Below, one piece after another: positions 53,913-62,113 of a stretch of 64,000 nt of DNA. Source of the DNA: Herbaspirillum sp. (GTDB lineage Bacteria > Pseudomonadota > Gammaproteobacteria > Burkholderiales > Burkholderiaceae_D); the NCBI GenBank assembly GCA_028292625.1, contig JAQGLY010000014.1, positions 124,001-188,000 on the forward strand. Direction: 5' to 3'. The notes below the pieces were generated by a model, which saw nothing but the letters and a program-made list of their open reading frames with translations, was not told where the DNA came from and ran no database searches. The position numbers were made by a program, and so were the translations under genes. Each line of letters opens with the position of its first letter. Within the stretch, counting starts at the first letter, position 1.

Positions 53913-54590
53913 ATGCGCTTACTTCTGGTTGAAGACGACTACATGCTTGGCAACAGCATCCGCAAGGGCTTTTATCCCTACGGCTTCATTGTCGATTGGA
54001 CACAGGACGGCATTGCCGCGGAAGCGGCGCTGGCGGTCGAGTCCTACGCGGCGATCCTGCTGGATCTGGCCTTGCCGCGTAAAGGCGGGCTGGAGGTATT
54101 GAGAAAGCTGCGCTCCGGCAGCGACGCCACGCCGGTGATCATCATGTCGGCCAGCGACAGGGTGCTCAACCGGATCGAGGGACTGGATGCGGGCGCCGAC
54201 GATTATCTGAGCAAGCCCTTCGATCTGGATGAGTTGGCGGCGCGCGTGCGGGCTTTGCTCAGACGCAGCAGCGGGCGCGTCAACCCCATGCTGACCTACG
54301 GCGATATCCAGTTCGATCCGGCCGGCAATACCGTGTCTTACCGCGGCAAAAACATCGCCATGAGCGCGCGGGAATTGATGGTGCTGGCGGCATTGATCGA
54401 AAAACCCGGCGCGGTGCTGTCGCGCGCGCAATTGATCGAAAAAATCTACGGCTGGAACGACGAAGTTGAAAGCAACACCATCGAAGTCCATATCCACTCT
54501 TTGCGAAAAAAGCTTGCTCCCGGCGTCATCCGCAATATCCGCGGTCTGGGCTATATGCTCACCGACGACGAGAAATTGCGTGTCGATTAA
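53913..54590 (+). CDS. OmpR/PhoB-family response regulator (QseB/PmrA-like)
   Basis: 225 aa. Receiver LLVEDDYMLG, phospho-Asp in AILLDLALPRKGG, Lys in YLSKPFDLDEL; C-terminal winged helix LSARELMVLAALIEKPGAVLSRAQLIEKIYGWNDEVESNTIEVHIHSLRKKL. Overlaps its kinase by 11 bases. Confidence 0.9.
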   Translation: MRLLLVEDDYMLGNSIRKGFYPYGFIVDWTQDGIAAEAALAVESYAAILLDLALPRKGGLEVLRKLRSGSDATPVIIMSASDRVLNRIEGLDAGADDYLSKPFDLDELAARVRALLRRSSGRVNPMLTYGDIQFDPAGNTVSYRGKNIAMSARELMVLAALIEKPGAVLSRAQLIEKIYGWNDEVESNTIEVHIHSLRKKLAPGVIRNIRGLGYMLTDDEKLRVD

Positions 54591-55899
54591 AAATCGGCTT
54601 TTGCTTTGGCTGTTGTCGGGACTCGCCATATTGGGCGTCTGTTTTCTATGCGCCGATTACCTGATCGATCACGCGCTGTTGCTGGATGTCTACGACGATC
54701 AGATGCAGCAGATCGCCAATGCCATTCCGGCCCGCTTCAGCGCCGCCGATCTGCAGCAACAAGATGTGAAGATGAAGTACGAAAGGGATGACAGCATTTT
54801 GCAGATATGGGAGCGCGGCGGCCCCATGACTTACCGCTCAAATCCGGACATCGTATTGCCGCTGGCCGCGATGCCGGGATTCAGCACCGTGAAATGGCGC
54901 GGCGAACGTTGGATATTGTTTGTGCGCATCACCGAGCACAATGCGATCCAGGTGGCGCAATCGCTCAACGGCAGACGCGATATCGCCATCCAGCATGCGA
55001 CGCGGGCCCTGGTGCCGCTGGTGATGTTCCTGCTGGTGATGGGATTGCTGATTCACTGGAGCATCGCCAAGGGATTGGCCTCGCTGACGCAGTTGTCGCA
55101 GGAACTGGCGACGCGCGATTCGGAGACGCTGGGCGGGCTGTCCTCCGCACATCGGCCGGCCGAGCTGAGGCCGCTGACGCTGGCGCTCGATACGCTGCTG
55201 CAGCGCCTGGGCATTGCGCTGGAAAGCCAGAGAAAATTTATTGCCGACGCCTCGCACGAATTGCGAACGCCGTTGGCGACCTTGCAGATTCAGACCCAGC
55301 TGGTGCAGCAATCGCTGGGCACCGGCCGTGAAATCCATGCCTTGGCCGATTTGAAAGCGGGTATCAAACGCACCGGCCATCTGGTCGAACAGTTGCTGTT
55401 GGTATCGCGTCTGGAATCGGGCGGGCTGCATGACACGCACCAGCTGCTGCCGCTGCATGACATCGTGCGCCGGGTCACCATCGATTTGCTGCCGTACGCC
55501 AATACCCGCCATATCAACCTGGGGGTTGAATATATGGATACGGGGATGCTTGCAGGTTCGGAACATCATTTGATGGTGCTGACCCGCAACCTGATCGACA
55601 ACGCCGTGCGCTACACCGGCAGCGGCGGCCAGGTCGACGTGGCGGTCAGGGCATCGGGGGATGTCCTGGTGCTGGAAGTCGAAGACAGCGGTCCCGGCAT
55701 CGCGCCGGAAGAAAGAGAGCGGGTATTCGACCGTTTTTATCGTTGCCTGGTACCGCAGGCGGCGGGCAGCGGCCTGGGGCTGGCCATTGTCAAGCAGGTG
55801 GCCGATCTGCATCAGGCCACGGTGTCGCTGGAACAGAGCGAGCGTCTGGGCGGTCTGAGGGTGAGCGTGCGTTTCAAGTGCCTGAATCGGGCTGCGTGA
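54580..55899 (+). CDS. QseC/PmrB-like membrane sensor histidine kinase
   Basis: 439 aa, GTG start at 54580 (VSIKNRLLLWLLSGLAILGVCF). TM1 about 7-29, periplasmic domain about 30-155, TM2 about 156-175, HAMP-like linker, HisKA with FIADASHELRTPLATL, HATPase_c with RNLIDNAVRYT, EDSGPGIAPEERERVFDRFYR and GSGLGLAIVKQVADLH. Lacks an obvious ligand signature. Confidence 0.9.
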   Translation: MSIKNRLLLWLLSGLAILGVCFLCADYLIDHALLLDVYDDQMQQIANAIPARFSAADLQQQDVKMKYERDDSILQIWERGGPMTYRSNPDIVLPLAAMPGFSTVKWRGERWILFVRITEHNAIQVAQSLNGRRDIAIQHATRALVPLVMFLLVMGLLIHWSIAKGLASLTQLSQELATRDSETLGGLSSAHRPAELRPLTLALDTLLQRLGIALESQRKFIADASHELRTPLATLQIQTQLVQQSLGTGREIHALADLKAGIKRTGHLVEQLLLVSRLESGGLHDTHQLLPLHDIVRRVTIDLLPYANTRHINLGVEYMDTGMLAGSEHHLMVLTRNLIDNAVRYTGSGGQVDVAVRASGDVLVLEVEDSGPGIAPEERERVFDRFYRCLVPQAAGSGLGLAIVKQVADLHQATVSLEQSERLGGLRVSVRFKCLNRAA

Positions 55900-55946
55900 T
55901 TGCCGCACGCCAAAAATTCAAAAGGCGGGGGATATTTTTTCTTTGA

Positions 55947-55960
55947 TTGATATTGATCAA
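55947..55960. promoter_or_regulatory. FNR/ANR box upstream of alcohol dehydrogenase
   Basis: TTGATATTGATCAA, perfect TTGAT-N4-ATCAA, 106 bases before the dehydrogenase start; a second imperfect ATTGAT/GTCATTGAT follows. Confidence 0.82.
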
Positions 55961-56066
55961 TGACGGGCGTCATTGATTTGCGCGCCGACGCACTTTTCAT
56001 GTACGGTATCATGCACCACCCGACCGGTGATTTATTCCTTACCATCTACAATGAAAGGGAATCAAA

Positions 56067-57122
56067 ATGACACTCCAATCGACCATGAAAGCGCTCGTCT
56101 ACCACGGGCCCGGCGGGAAATCATGGGATTCCGTGCCCACGCCCAAAATTTCAGAACCGACCGACGTCATCCTCAAGATATCCAAAACCACTATTTGCGG
56201 CACGGATCTGCATATCCTGAAAGGCGATGTCCCTACCGTAACGAGAGGACGCATACTCGGACATGAAGGTGTCGGTATCGTGGAAGAAGCGGGAGATGCT
56301 GTCAGAAATTTTAAAAAAGGCGATCGCGTACTAATCTCTTGCATCACCTCTTGCGGCAGATGCGAATACTGTAAAAGGCAAATGTATTCCCATTGTGAGG
56401 ATGGCGGCTGGATACTGGGACACCTGATCGATGGAACTCAGGCTGAGTATGTCCGAATTCCGCACGCCGATAACAGCTTGTATCCGATTCCTCCGGACGT
56501 GGACGAAGAAGCGCTGGTCATGCTCAGCGATATTTTGCCGACCGGTTTTGAAATCGGCGTCTTGTACGGCGCTGTAAAGCCAGGGGATGTGGTTGCGATT
56601 GTCGGCGCGGGTCCCATTGGCGTCGCCGCTTTATTGACTGCGCAGTTTTATTCGCCTAGTAAAATCATCATGATCGATATCAATGAATCGCGCTTGGCCT
56701 TGGCCAAACAATTCGGTGCGACCGATGTGATTAACAGCGCCAAGGAAAATGTGCTTGAAACGGTTTTCTCAAAAACAAAGGATGGGGTGGATGTCGCAAT
56801 CGAGGCAGTCGGCATACCGCAAACGTTTGATGTCTGCCAAAATATTGTGCGGCCCGGCGGCCACATAGCAAATGTCGGTGTCCATGGAAAAAGCGTCGAC
56901 TTTCAAATTCAGAAACTTTGGGCGCAGAACATCACTCTGACCACCGGATTGGTGAATACCAACACGACACCAATGTTGCTCAAAACGGTTGAGTCAAAAA
57001 AACTGAATCCGGAAAACCTGATTACCCATCGTTTTACGTTTGATCAGTTTCTGCTTGCCTATGACGTCTTTTCCAATGCGGAAAAAGAGAACGCCATGAA
57101 GGTCATTATCAGCAATACCTGA
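56067..57122 (+). CDS. zinc-dependent medium-chain alcohol dehydrogenase
   Basis: 351 aa. Catalytic zinc ligands in TTICGTDLHI and ILGHEGVGIVEEAG, structural zinc Cys set CGRCEYCKRQMYSHC, NAD motif VGAGPIGVAALL. Closest in pattern to TDH/isopropanol-type dehydrogenases. GC content is lower than its neighbours. Expected to run alcohol/aldehyde conversion under low oxygen given the FNR box. The cytochrome b561 gene follows 43 bases later. Confidence 0.88.
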   Translation: MTLQSTMKALVYHGPGGKSWDSVPTPKISEPTDVILKISKTTICGTDLHILKGDVPTVTRGRILGHEGVGIVEEAGDAVRNFKKGDRVLISCITSCGRCEYCKRQMYSHCEDGGWILGHLIDGTQAEYVRIPHADNSLYPIPPDVDEEALVMLSDILPTGFEIGVLYGAVKPGDVVAIVGAGPIGVAALLTAQFYSPSKIIMIDINESRLALAKQFGATDVINSAKENVLETVFSKTKDGVDVAIEAVGIPQTFDVCQNIVRPGGHIANVGVHGKSVDFQIQKLWAQNITLTTGLVNTNTTPMLLKTVESKKLNPENLITHRFTFDQFLLAYDVFSNAEKENAMKVIISNT

Positions 57123-57165
57123 TGCCGCCGATGATCGGCGCATCTTTCATAACCAATAAAAAAAT

Positions 57166-57705
57166 ATGAATTCCAACCGCTACCATCCCACAACCATTTT
57201 TCTGCACTGGCTTATTTTTCTATTGTTCGTTGTTGCTTTAGCGTCGATCGAATACCGCGGCTTCGTCCCGAAAGGCAATCCATTTCGCGATACGCTGCGC
57301 GGTGTTCATGTATTGGCGGGGGAACTGGTCTTCATTTTTTTTATAGTGCGGCTGGCGGTGCGCTTGAGGTTCCGCGCGCCGCCAGCCGAGCCCGCTCCCC
57401 GCTGGCAAATCGGCGCGGGTCATGCGCTCCATGGTTTGTTGTACTTGCTCATGATCGCATTGCCGGTCACGGGGGTGCTGTTTAATCAGGCCGCCGGAAG
57501 AGATATCGCCTTTTTGGGCTTGACGCTGCCTGGCTTCATTGGCGTCGACAAAGCGCTGGGAGCCAATATTAAAGACATCCACGAAACCTTGGGCAACATG
57601 GTTTATTACATTGTCGGCTTACACGCGGCCGGGGCGCTGTTCCATCACTATGTGATGAAGGATGGCACTTTACGGCGCATGCTTCCCGGCGCACGCTCGA
57701 AGTAG
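57166..57705 (+). CDS. cytochrome b561 family protein
   Basis: 179 aa, four helices: TTIFLHWLIFLLFVVALASIEYRGFVPKG, RGVHVLAGELVFIFFIVRLAVRLRFRAP, HALHGLLYLLMIALPVTGVLF and HETLGNMVYYIVGLHAAGALFHHYVMKDGTLRRMLP, the standard b561 haem-His pattern. A paralogue lies at 16464-17018. Probably co-transcribed with the FNR-boxed dehydrogenase. Confidence 0.88.
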   Translation: MNSNRYHPTTIFLHWLIFLLFVVALASIEYRGFVPKGNPFRDTLRGVHVLAGELVFIFFIVRLAVRLRFRAPPAEPAPRWQIGAGHALHGLLYLLMIALPVTGVLFNQAAGRDIAFLGLTLPGFIGVDKALGANIKDIHETLGNMVYYIVGLHAAGALFHHYVMKDGTLRRMLPGARSK

Positions 57706-57910
57706 GGATCGCCGCCCGCCGTCCGCATCCGCCGCACATTTTGGTGCGGCGGTTCACGCGATTGGTGCCGGCGGTGCGCAACGGCGGTGCCGAAACGCTT
57801 CATCGTCGCCTTAGACGGATAAAAAAGGCTGGCATCGATTTTGCTAAGCCGTGTTGTGCAGGAGGAGCGGGTTGCAACGGTTGCATGGTTGCAGGTCAAT
57901 CTGACTATAT

Positions 57911-58030
57911 TAGGAGTACTAGGGTTCCGGTTCCACCAGCGGTATGCGGCGGGATGACTGGTCCGAGAGTATTCCGGCCTGGCGGAAATCGCGAGGCTCC
58001 ACGGAGGGATAAAAGCCCGGGAGAACATTG
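57911..58030 (+). ncRNA. guanidine-I (ykkC) riboswitch
   Basis: The three conserved blocks of the ykkC class are present in order: CTAGGGTTCCGG (57919-57930), CTGGTCCGAGAG (57958-57969) and GGGATAAAAGCCCGGGAGA (58006-58024). It lies in the leader of a NitT/TauT substrate-binding protein gene, a frequent context of the guanidine subclass. The ppGpp, PRPP and ADP subclasses share this scaffold, so ligand assignment relies on gene context. A GGAGAAC/GTTCTCC hairpin at 58020-58043 overlaps the aptamer end and may be the expression platform; there is no T-tract, so translational or Rho-dependent control is likelier. Confidence 0.85.
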
Positions 58031-58077
58031 CAACACGTTCTCCTTGCGCCCATAATCCACTTGAACAGGAGCCTCAA

Positions 58078-59133
58078 ATGTCTCGCATTGCCCGCCCTGA
58101 ACTGTCTTCGCCTGCGGTCGCAGCACCCACCCAATTCAAATCCGGTTCGTTCTCCGCGCTGCGCAACATCGTTGCCGGGGCTGCATTGGCGTTGACGGCG
58201 TCCGCTTCGTTCGCCGCCACCACGCTGAACATCGGCACTGTGATCTGGATCGGCTACGGCCCGTTCTATGTCGCCGAGGCGATGAACATGTTCAAAAAAT
58301 ACGGCGTGTCCGCCAAGCTGCAGGTGTTCAGCGATCCGGCCCTGATTCCGTCGGCGATGGCCAGCGGCTCGGTGCAGGGCGGGATGCTCACTTACGATCA
58401 GGTGGTCGGGCAGGTGGCGCACGGCATCGGGCAGAAAGTCGTGATGCCGATCGACTATTCCAACGGCGGCGACGCCATCGTCGCGGACGCCAGCATTACC
58501 AAGATCGGTGATTTCAAGGGCAAAAAGATCGGTTTCAATCCGCTGTCGCCGTCGGACTTCCTGCTGTCCTATGCATTGAAAAGCAACGGCCTGAGCGACA
58601 AGGACATCACCCCGGTCAGCATGACGCCGGAAACCGTCCCGGCGGCGATGGCGTCCGGCCAGATGCCGATCGGCGTTACCTATGAACCCAGCCTGTCGCA
58701 GATCGTCGGCCAGGGCGGCGGCAAGAAATTCCACGTGGTGTTTTCGTCGAAAAACGCGCCCGGCCTGATCGCCGACGTATTGGTGTTCAACGACAAGTTC
58801 ATCCAATCCAATCCCAAGGATATCGACGGCATCATGCGCGCCTATCTGGACGGCATGGCCTATATGAAAGCCAAGCCGGACGAAGCGGCCAAGATCATCG
58901 GCAAGTTCATGGGCGTCTCGGGCAAGGAAGTCAAGGAGCAGCTGTCCGGCGTCTATAACATCCCGCTGGCGGAAATGCCCAAGGCCTATATGAAATCGAA
59001 GGAAACCACTTCGTACTACGCCAGCGGCGAGATCATCGCCAGCACGCTCAAGGCCAAGGGACAGATCGCGGCGGCGCCGGCCACCGAGTCGACCATCGAT
59101 GCGCAGTTCGTGACCGCGCTGCAGAAAAAGTAA
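58078..59133 (+). CDS. riboswitch-controlled NitT/TauT substrate-binding protein
   Basis: 351 aa. Signal peptide after a 28-residue polar leader (NIVAGAALALTASASFA), then TTLNIGTVIWIGYGPFYVAEAMNMFKKYGVSAKLQVFSDPALIPSAMASGSVQGGMLTYD, typical of family-16 periplasmic receptors. Ribosome site AACAGGAG. No ATPase or permease gene is linked here, so it must borrow or share a membrane complex encoded elsewhere. Guanidine or a guanidine derivative is the likely ligand, inferred from the riboswitch. Confidence 0.87.
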   Translation: MSRIARPELSSPAVAAPTQFKSGSFSALRNIVAGAALALTASASFAATTLNIGTVIWIGYGPFYVAEAMNMFKKYGVSAKLQVFSDPALIPSAMASGSVQGGMLTYDQVVGQVAHGIGQKVVMPIDYSNGGDAIVADASITKIGDFKGKKIGFNPLSPSDFLLSYALKSNGLSDKDITPVSMTPETVPAAMASGQMPIGVTYEPSLSQIVGQGGGKKFHVVFSSKNAPGLIADVLVFNDKFIQSNPKDIDGIMRAYLDGMAYMKAKPDEAAKIIGKFMGVSGKEVKEQLSGVYNIPLAEMPKAYMKSKETTSYYASGEIIASTLKAKGQIAAAPATESTIDAQFVTALQKK

Positions 59134-59187
59134 TCGCTGCGGTGGGCCGCATTTCAGGGCTCGCCGCATTTTTACGATGAGGCAATC

Positions 59188-60204
59188 ATGATTGCGCAAT
59201 ATTACCGCGACCCCGACGGCATCTTGCCGAACAGCGCCGCTATCGCTTTTACAGTGCTCGGCTATCCGCTCGGCATAGCGCTGATGACGCAGGCTTTCTG
59301 GCCGGTCAAGGCGATCGGCTTGCTGCTGGTGGCGCTGACCTTGATCTGGTCGGCGTACTTCATCCATGAACTGGCGCATCAGACCATCTTCAAGACCCTG
59401 GAAGCCAATACGCGATGGGGGATGGCGATGACCTGGATCAACGGCAGCTGCTATGCGTATTTCGCCGATCTGCGGCGCAAGCACATGCGGCATCACGTCG
59501 AACGCGCCGATGTGATGACCTTCGACGTGCAAGGTTTCCTAAGGCGGGCGCCGGCCTGGTTCCGCAATACGGTGCTGGCGCTGGAATGGGCCTACTTTCC
59601 CGCGGTCGAATTCGTGATGCGCGGCTATGTGATCGCGCTGCCGTTCATCAGGCCCGGGGCGGGCAAATCGCGGCTGCGCATCATCGCCATTTTCGGCGTG
59701 CGCACGGCGGCGTTCGCCGCGCTGGGCTGGTATTCCTTATCCGCGCTGGCGCTGTATGCGGCCGCCTATCTGGCGATGGTCACCGTGCTGCGTTTCGCCG
59801 ACTGTTTTCAACATACCTACGACGCCTATCCGATCCTCGACGAGTCGCCGATCCCGAACGACAAGCTGCGCGACCGTGCCTACGAACAGGCCAATACCTA
59901 TACCAATGTGGTCGGCGTCGATAGCCCGTGGCTGAACATGCTGTGGCTCAATTTCGGCTATCACAATGCGCATCACGCCCGTCCGACGGTGCCCTGGTAT
60001 CGCTTGCCCGCATTCCATCGCGAACTGTTCGACGCGTCGGACAGCCAGGTGATTCCGGTGCGCCTGCTGTTCAAGAGTTTTCATACGCATCGCGTCATCC
60101 GCGTCCTGTCGGCCGACTACGGCGAGGTATTGCCGTTGGAGGCAGCGCGCCGGGCCGACGGCTTTGTGGGCGCGGTGGGCGTGTCGTTCCTGACGGCGGT
60201 TTAG
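59188..60204 (+). CDS. membrane di-iron fatty-acid-desaturase-like hydroxylase
   Basis: 338 aa, about four to six membrane helices. Three His boxes: HELAHQ, HMRHHVE and HNAHHARP, with an extra His in CFQHTYDAYP, i.e. the full integral-membrane di-iron site. Family members desaturate or hydroxylate acyl chains or other alkyl substrates. Its position inside a guanidine-riboswitch operon suggests a nitrogenous substrate such as an alkylguanidine, but that is inference. Spacing to the preceding gene is 54 bases. Confidence 0.82.
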   Translation: MIAQYYRDPDGILPNSAAIAFTVLGYPLGIALMTQAFWPVKAIGLLLVALTLIWSAYFIHELAHQTIFKTLEANTRWGMAMTWINGSCYAYFADLRRKHMRHHVERADVMTFDVQGFLRRAPAWFRNTVLALEWAYFPAVEFVMRGYVIALPFIRPGAGKSRLRIIAIFGVRTAAFAALGWYSLSALALYAAAYLAMVTVLRFADCFQHTYDAYPILDESPIPNDKLRDRAYEQANTYTNVVGVDSPWLNMLWLNFGYHNAHHARPTVPWYRLPAFHRELFDASDSQVIPVRLLFKSFHTHRVIRVLSADYGEVLPLEAARRADGFVGAVGVSFLTAV

Positions 60205-60246
60205 CGGCATGGCGATCGCGCTGGATCTGTTACGGGCGGCGACGCC

Positions 60247-61146
60247 TTGAAGGCGCGCAGCGCGCGCGCGCCCGAAAGCCGCTTGGCGTTGGCGGCCCTG
60301 CTGGGCAGCGGCATCGTATGGGGCATGATCTGGATCCCGCTGAAATTTTTTGCCGAGCGCGGCCTGACCGGACAGGTGCTGGGGCTGACCGCCTTCGCGC
60401 TGGTCGGGCTGGCGGCGCTGCCGCTGGTCTGGCGCGAACGCGCCGAATGGCGTGGCGAGTGGCGTCTGCTGCTGTTGATCGGCCTGTTCTTCGGCTGGGC
60501 GAATATTGCTTTCACCACGGCGCTGATGACCGGTTCGGTAGTGCGCGGAATGCTGCTGTTTTACCTGTTGCCGGCATGGGGCGCGCTCGGCGGCCTGCTG
60601 TTTCTGCATGAGCGGTTGTCGCTGCGCCGGCTGCTGGCGGTGGCGCTGTCGCTGGGCGGGGTGGCGGTAATCATGGGCGGCGCGGAAATTTTCCGGCAGG
60701 CCCCGTCGGTGGCCGACGGCATGGCCTTGTCGGCCGGGTTTTGCTATACCGCCGCGTCCATCGTCAACCGCAAGGCGCGCCGCATTCCGCTGATCAGCCG
60801 CACCATGATGTCGTTTATCGGTTGCGGCGTAGTGTCGGCGGCGACGGTCGCCTTTGCGACGCCGGACTTGCCGCAGATCGCCGGCGCGACGTGGGGCCTG
60901 CTCTTGCTGTTCGCCTGCGTCTGGCTGCTGGGCGGCACGCTGCTGACCACCTACGGCGTGACCCATATCGAGGCCAGCCGGGCCGCCGTATTGCAAGTGG
61001 TCGAACTGCTGGTGGCGGTGATCTCCGCGCTCGCCGTCGGCGGCGAAACCGTGGGTTTGAAGGAAGGGGTGGGCGCCGCGATGATCGTCACGGCCACGTT
61101 GCTGGAAGCCTTTAACAGTGAAAACCAAGGAGCTGCGCATGGATAG
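60247..61146 (+). CDS. EamA/DMT-family transporter
   Basis: 299 aa, ten helices in two EamA repeats (LLGSGIVWGMIWIPLKFFAERG..., LVWRERAEWRGEWRLL, LFLHERLSLRRLLAVALSLGGVAVIMGGAE; second half ends VGGETVGLKEGVGAAMIVTATLLEA). TTG start at 60247; an alternative small reading from the ATG at 60209 stops after 13 codons. In this context an exporter of the operon's substrate or product is plausible. Overlaps the creatininase start. Confidence 0.82.
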   Translation: MKARSARAPESRLALAALLGSGIVWGMIWIPLKFFAERGLTGQVLGLTAFALVGLAALPLVWRERAEWRGEWRLLLLIGLFFGWANIAFTTALMTGSVVRGMLLFYLLPAWGALGGLLFLHERLSLRRLLAVALSLGGVAVIMGGAEIFRQAPSVADGMALSAGFCYTAASIVNRKARRIPLISRTMMSFIGCGVVSAATVAFATPDLPQIAGATWGLLLLFACVWLLGGTLLTTYGVTHIEASRAAVLQVVELLVAVISALAVGGETVGLKEGVGAAMIVTATLLEAFNSENQGAAHG

Positions 61147-61909
61147 CCTGAGAATGGATCACCTGAGCTGGATCGCTTACGAAAAACGGGTACAGGATCC
61201 GAACGTCATCGTGCTGCTGCCGGTCGGCGCGCTGGAGCAGCACGGTCCGCATCTGCCGCTGGGCACCGATGCCTTGCTGGCCGCGGCGGTGGCGCATTCG
61301 GTCGCGGGGCGGGTGGGCGGCATCGTCGCGCCGCCGATCAACTACGGTTACAAATCGCAGCCGAAATGCGGCGGCGGCCAGCATTTTCCCGGCACCACCA
61401 GCCTGGACGGCGGCACGCTGGCCGGCCTGACCTGCGACATCATCGCGGAGCTGGCGCGACACGGGGTGCGCAACGTGGCCGTGGTGTCCGGCCATTATGA
61501 GAACCAGTGGTTTCTGACCGAAGGCATCGACCTGGCGCGGCGCCGCGTCGGAGCGGACTCGCCGTTGCGGGTGATGCGGCTGGAATATTGGGATTTTCTT
61601 ACCGAAGCCACGCTGGCGCGAATCTTTCCCGACGGTTTTCCGGGCTTCGCGCTGGAGCATGCGGCGGTGATCGAAACCTCCATGATGCTGCATTATTTTC
61701 CGGATCTGGTGCGGCTGGATCTGCTGCCGCAAGAGCCGGCCGCCGATTTCCCGCCCTACGATATGTATCCGACCTGCACGCATTGGGTGCCGTCGTCCGG
61801 CGCGCTGTCGTCGGCCAAGGGCGCCAGCGCGGAAAAGGGGGTGTTGATGATGGAGGAAGTCGGTGCGCGCATCGCAGCGGCGTTGCGCAAGGAGTTCATC
61901 GGTAGTTGA
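61139..61909 (+). CDS. creatininase family amidohydrolase
   Basis: 256 aa. LLPVGALEQHGPHLPLGTDALLAAAVAHSV carries the metal-binding Glu, His and Asp of the creatininase family; VSGHYENQWFLTEGIDLA supplies the second metal/catalytic His-Glu; LEHAAVIETSMMLHYFPDLV is the family C-terminal block. AAGGAG 7 bases before the ATG at 61139 fixes the start. Creatininase opens creatinine (a cyclic guanidine) to creatine; other members act on formamides or guanidino compounds. A guanidino substrate fits the riboswitch. Confidence 0.86.
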   Translation: MDSLRMDHLSWIAYEKRVQDPNVIVLLPVGALEQHGPHLPLGTDALLAAAVAHSVAGRVGGIVAPPINYGYKSQPKCGGGQHFPGTTSLDGGTLAGLTCDIIAELARHGVRNVAVVSGHYENQWFLTEGIDLARRRVGADSPLRVMRLEYWDFLTEATLARIFPDGFPGFALEHAAVIETSMMLHYFPDLVRLDLLPQEPAADFPPYDMYPTCTHWVPSSGALSSAKGASAEKGVLMMEEVGARIAAALRKEFIGS

Positions 61910-62113
61910 AATGGCCAGTGGGCGACGGATGGGACGGCTGTCATGAGCGAATTTTATAGCCGCCCGGGGCGCGATTTATTTATGATCGTTGCTGTCATGG
62001 GTCCGTAATCGGTTCGGGCGGGCATGGTTCCCCAGGCGGTAAAGGAAACAACAGCCCATGCTTTCGGACTCGACATGGCGAAGCCGATTTTCTGCACATT
62101 TTCAATAAAAATC

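Noticed and set aside
57705..57760. Intrinsic terminator after the second cytochrome b561 gene
   Set aside because: A CCGCCGCAC/GTGCGGCGG hairpin is present but no T-tract follows, so termination is not supported strongly enough.
57919..59532. 537-codon minus-strand frame over the riboswitch operon
   Set aside because: Antisense of the substrate-binding protein and riboswitch; product composition is non-protein-like.
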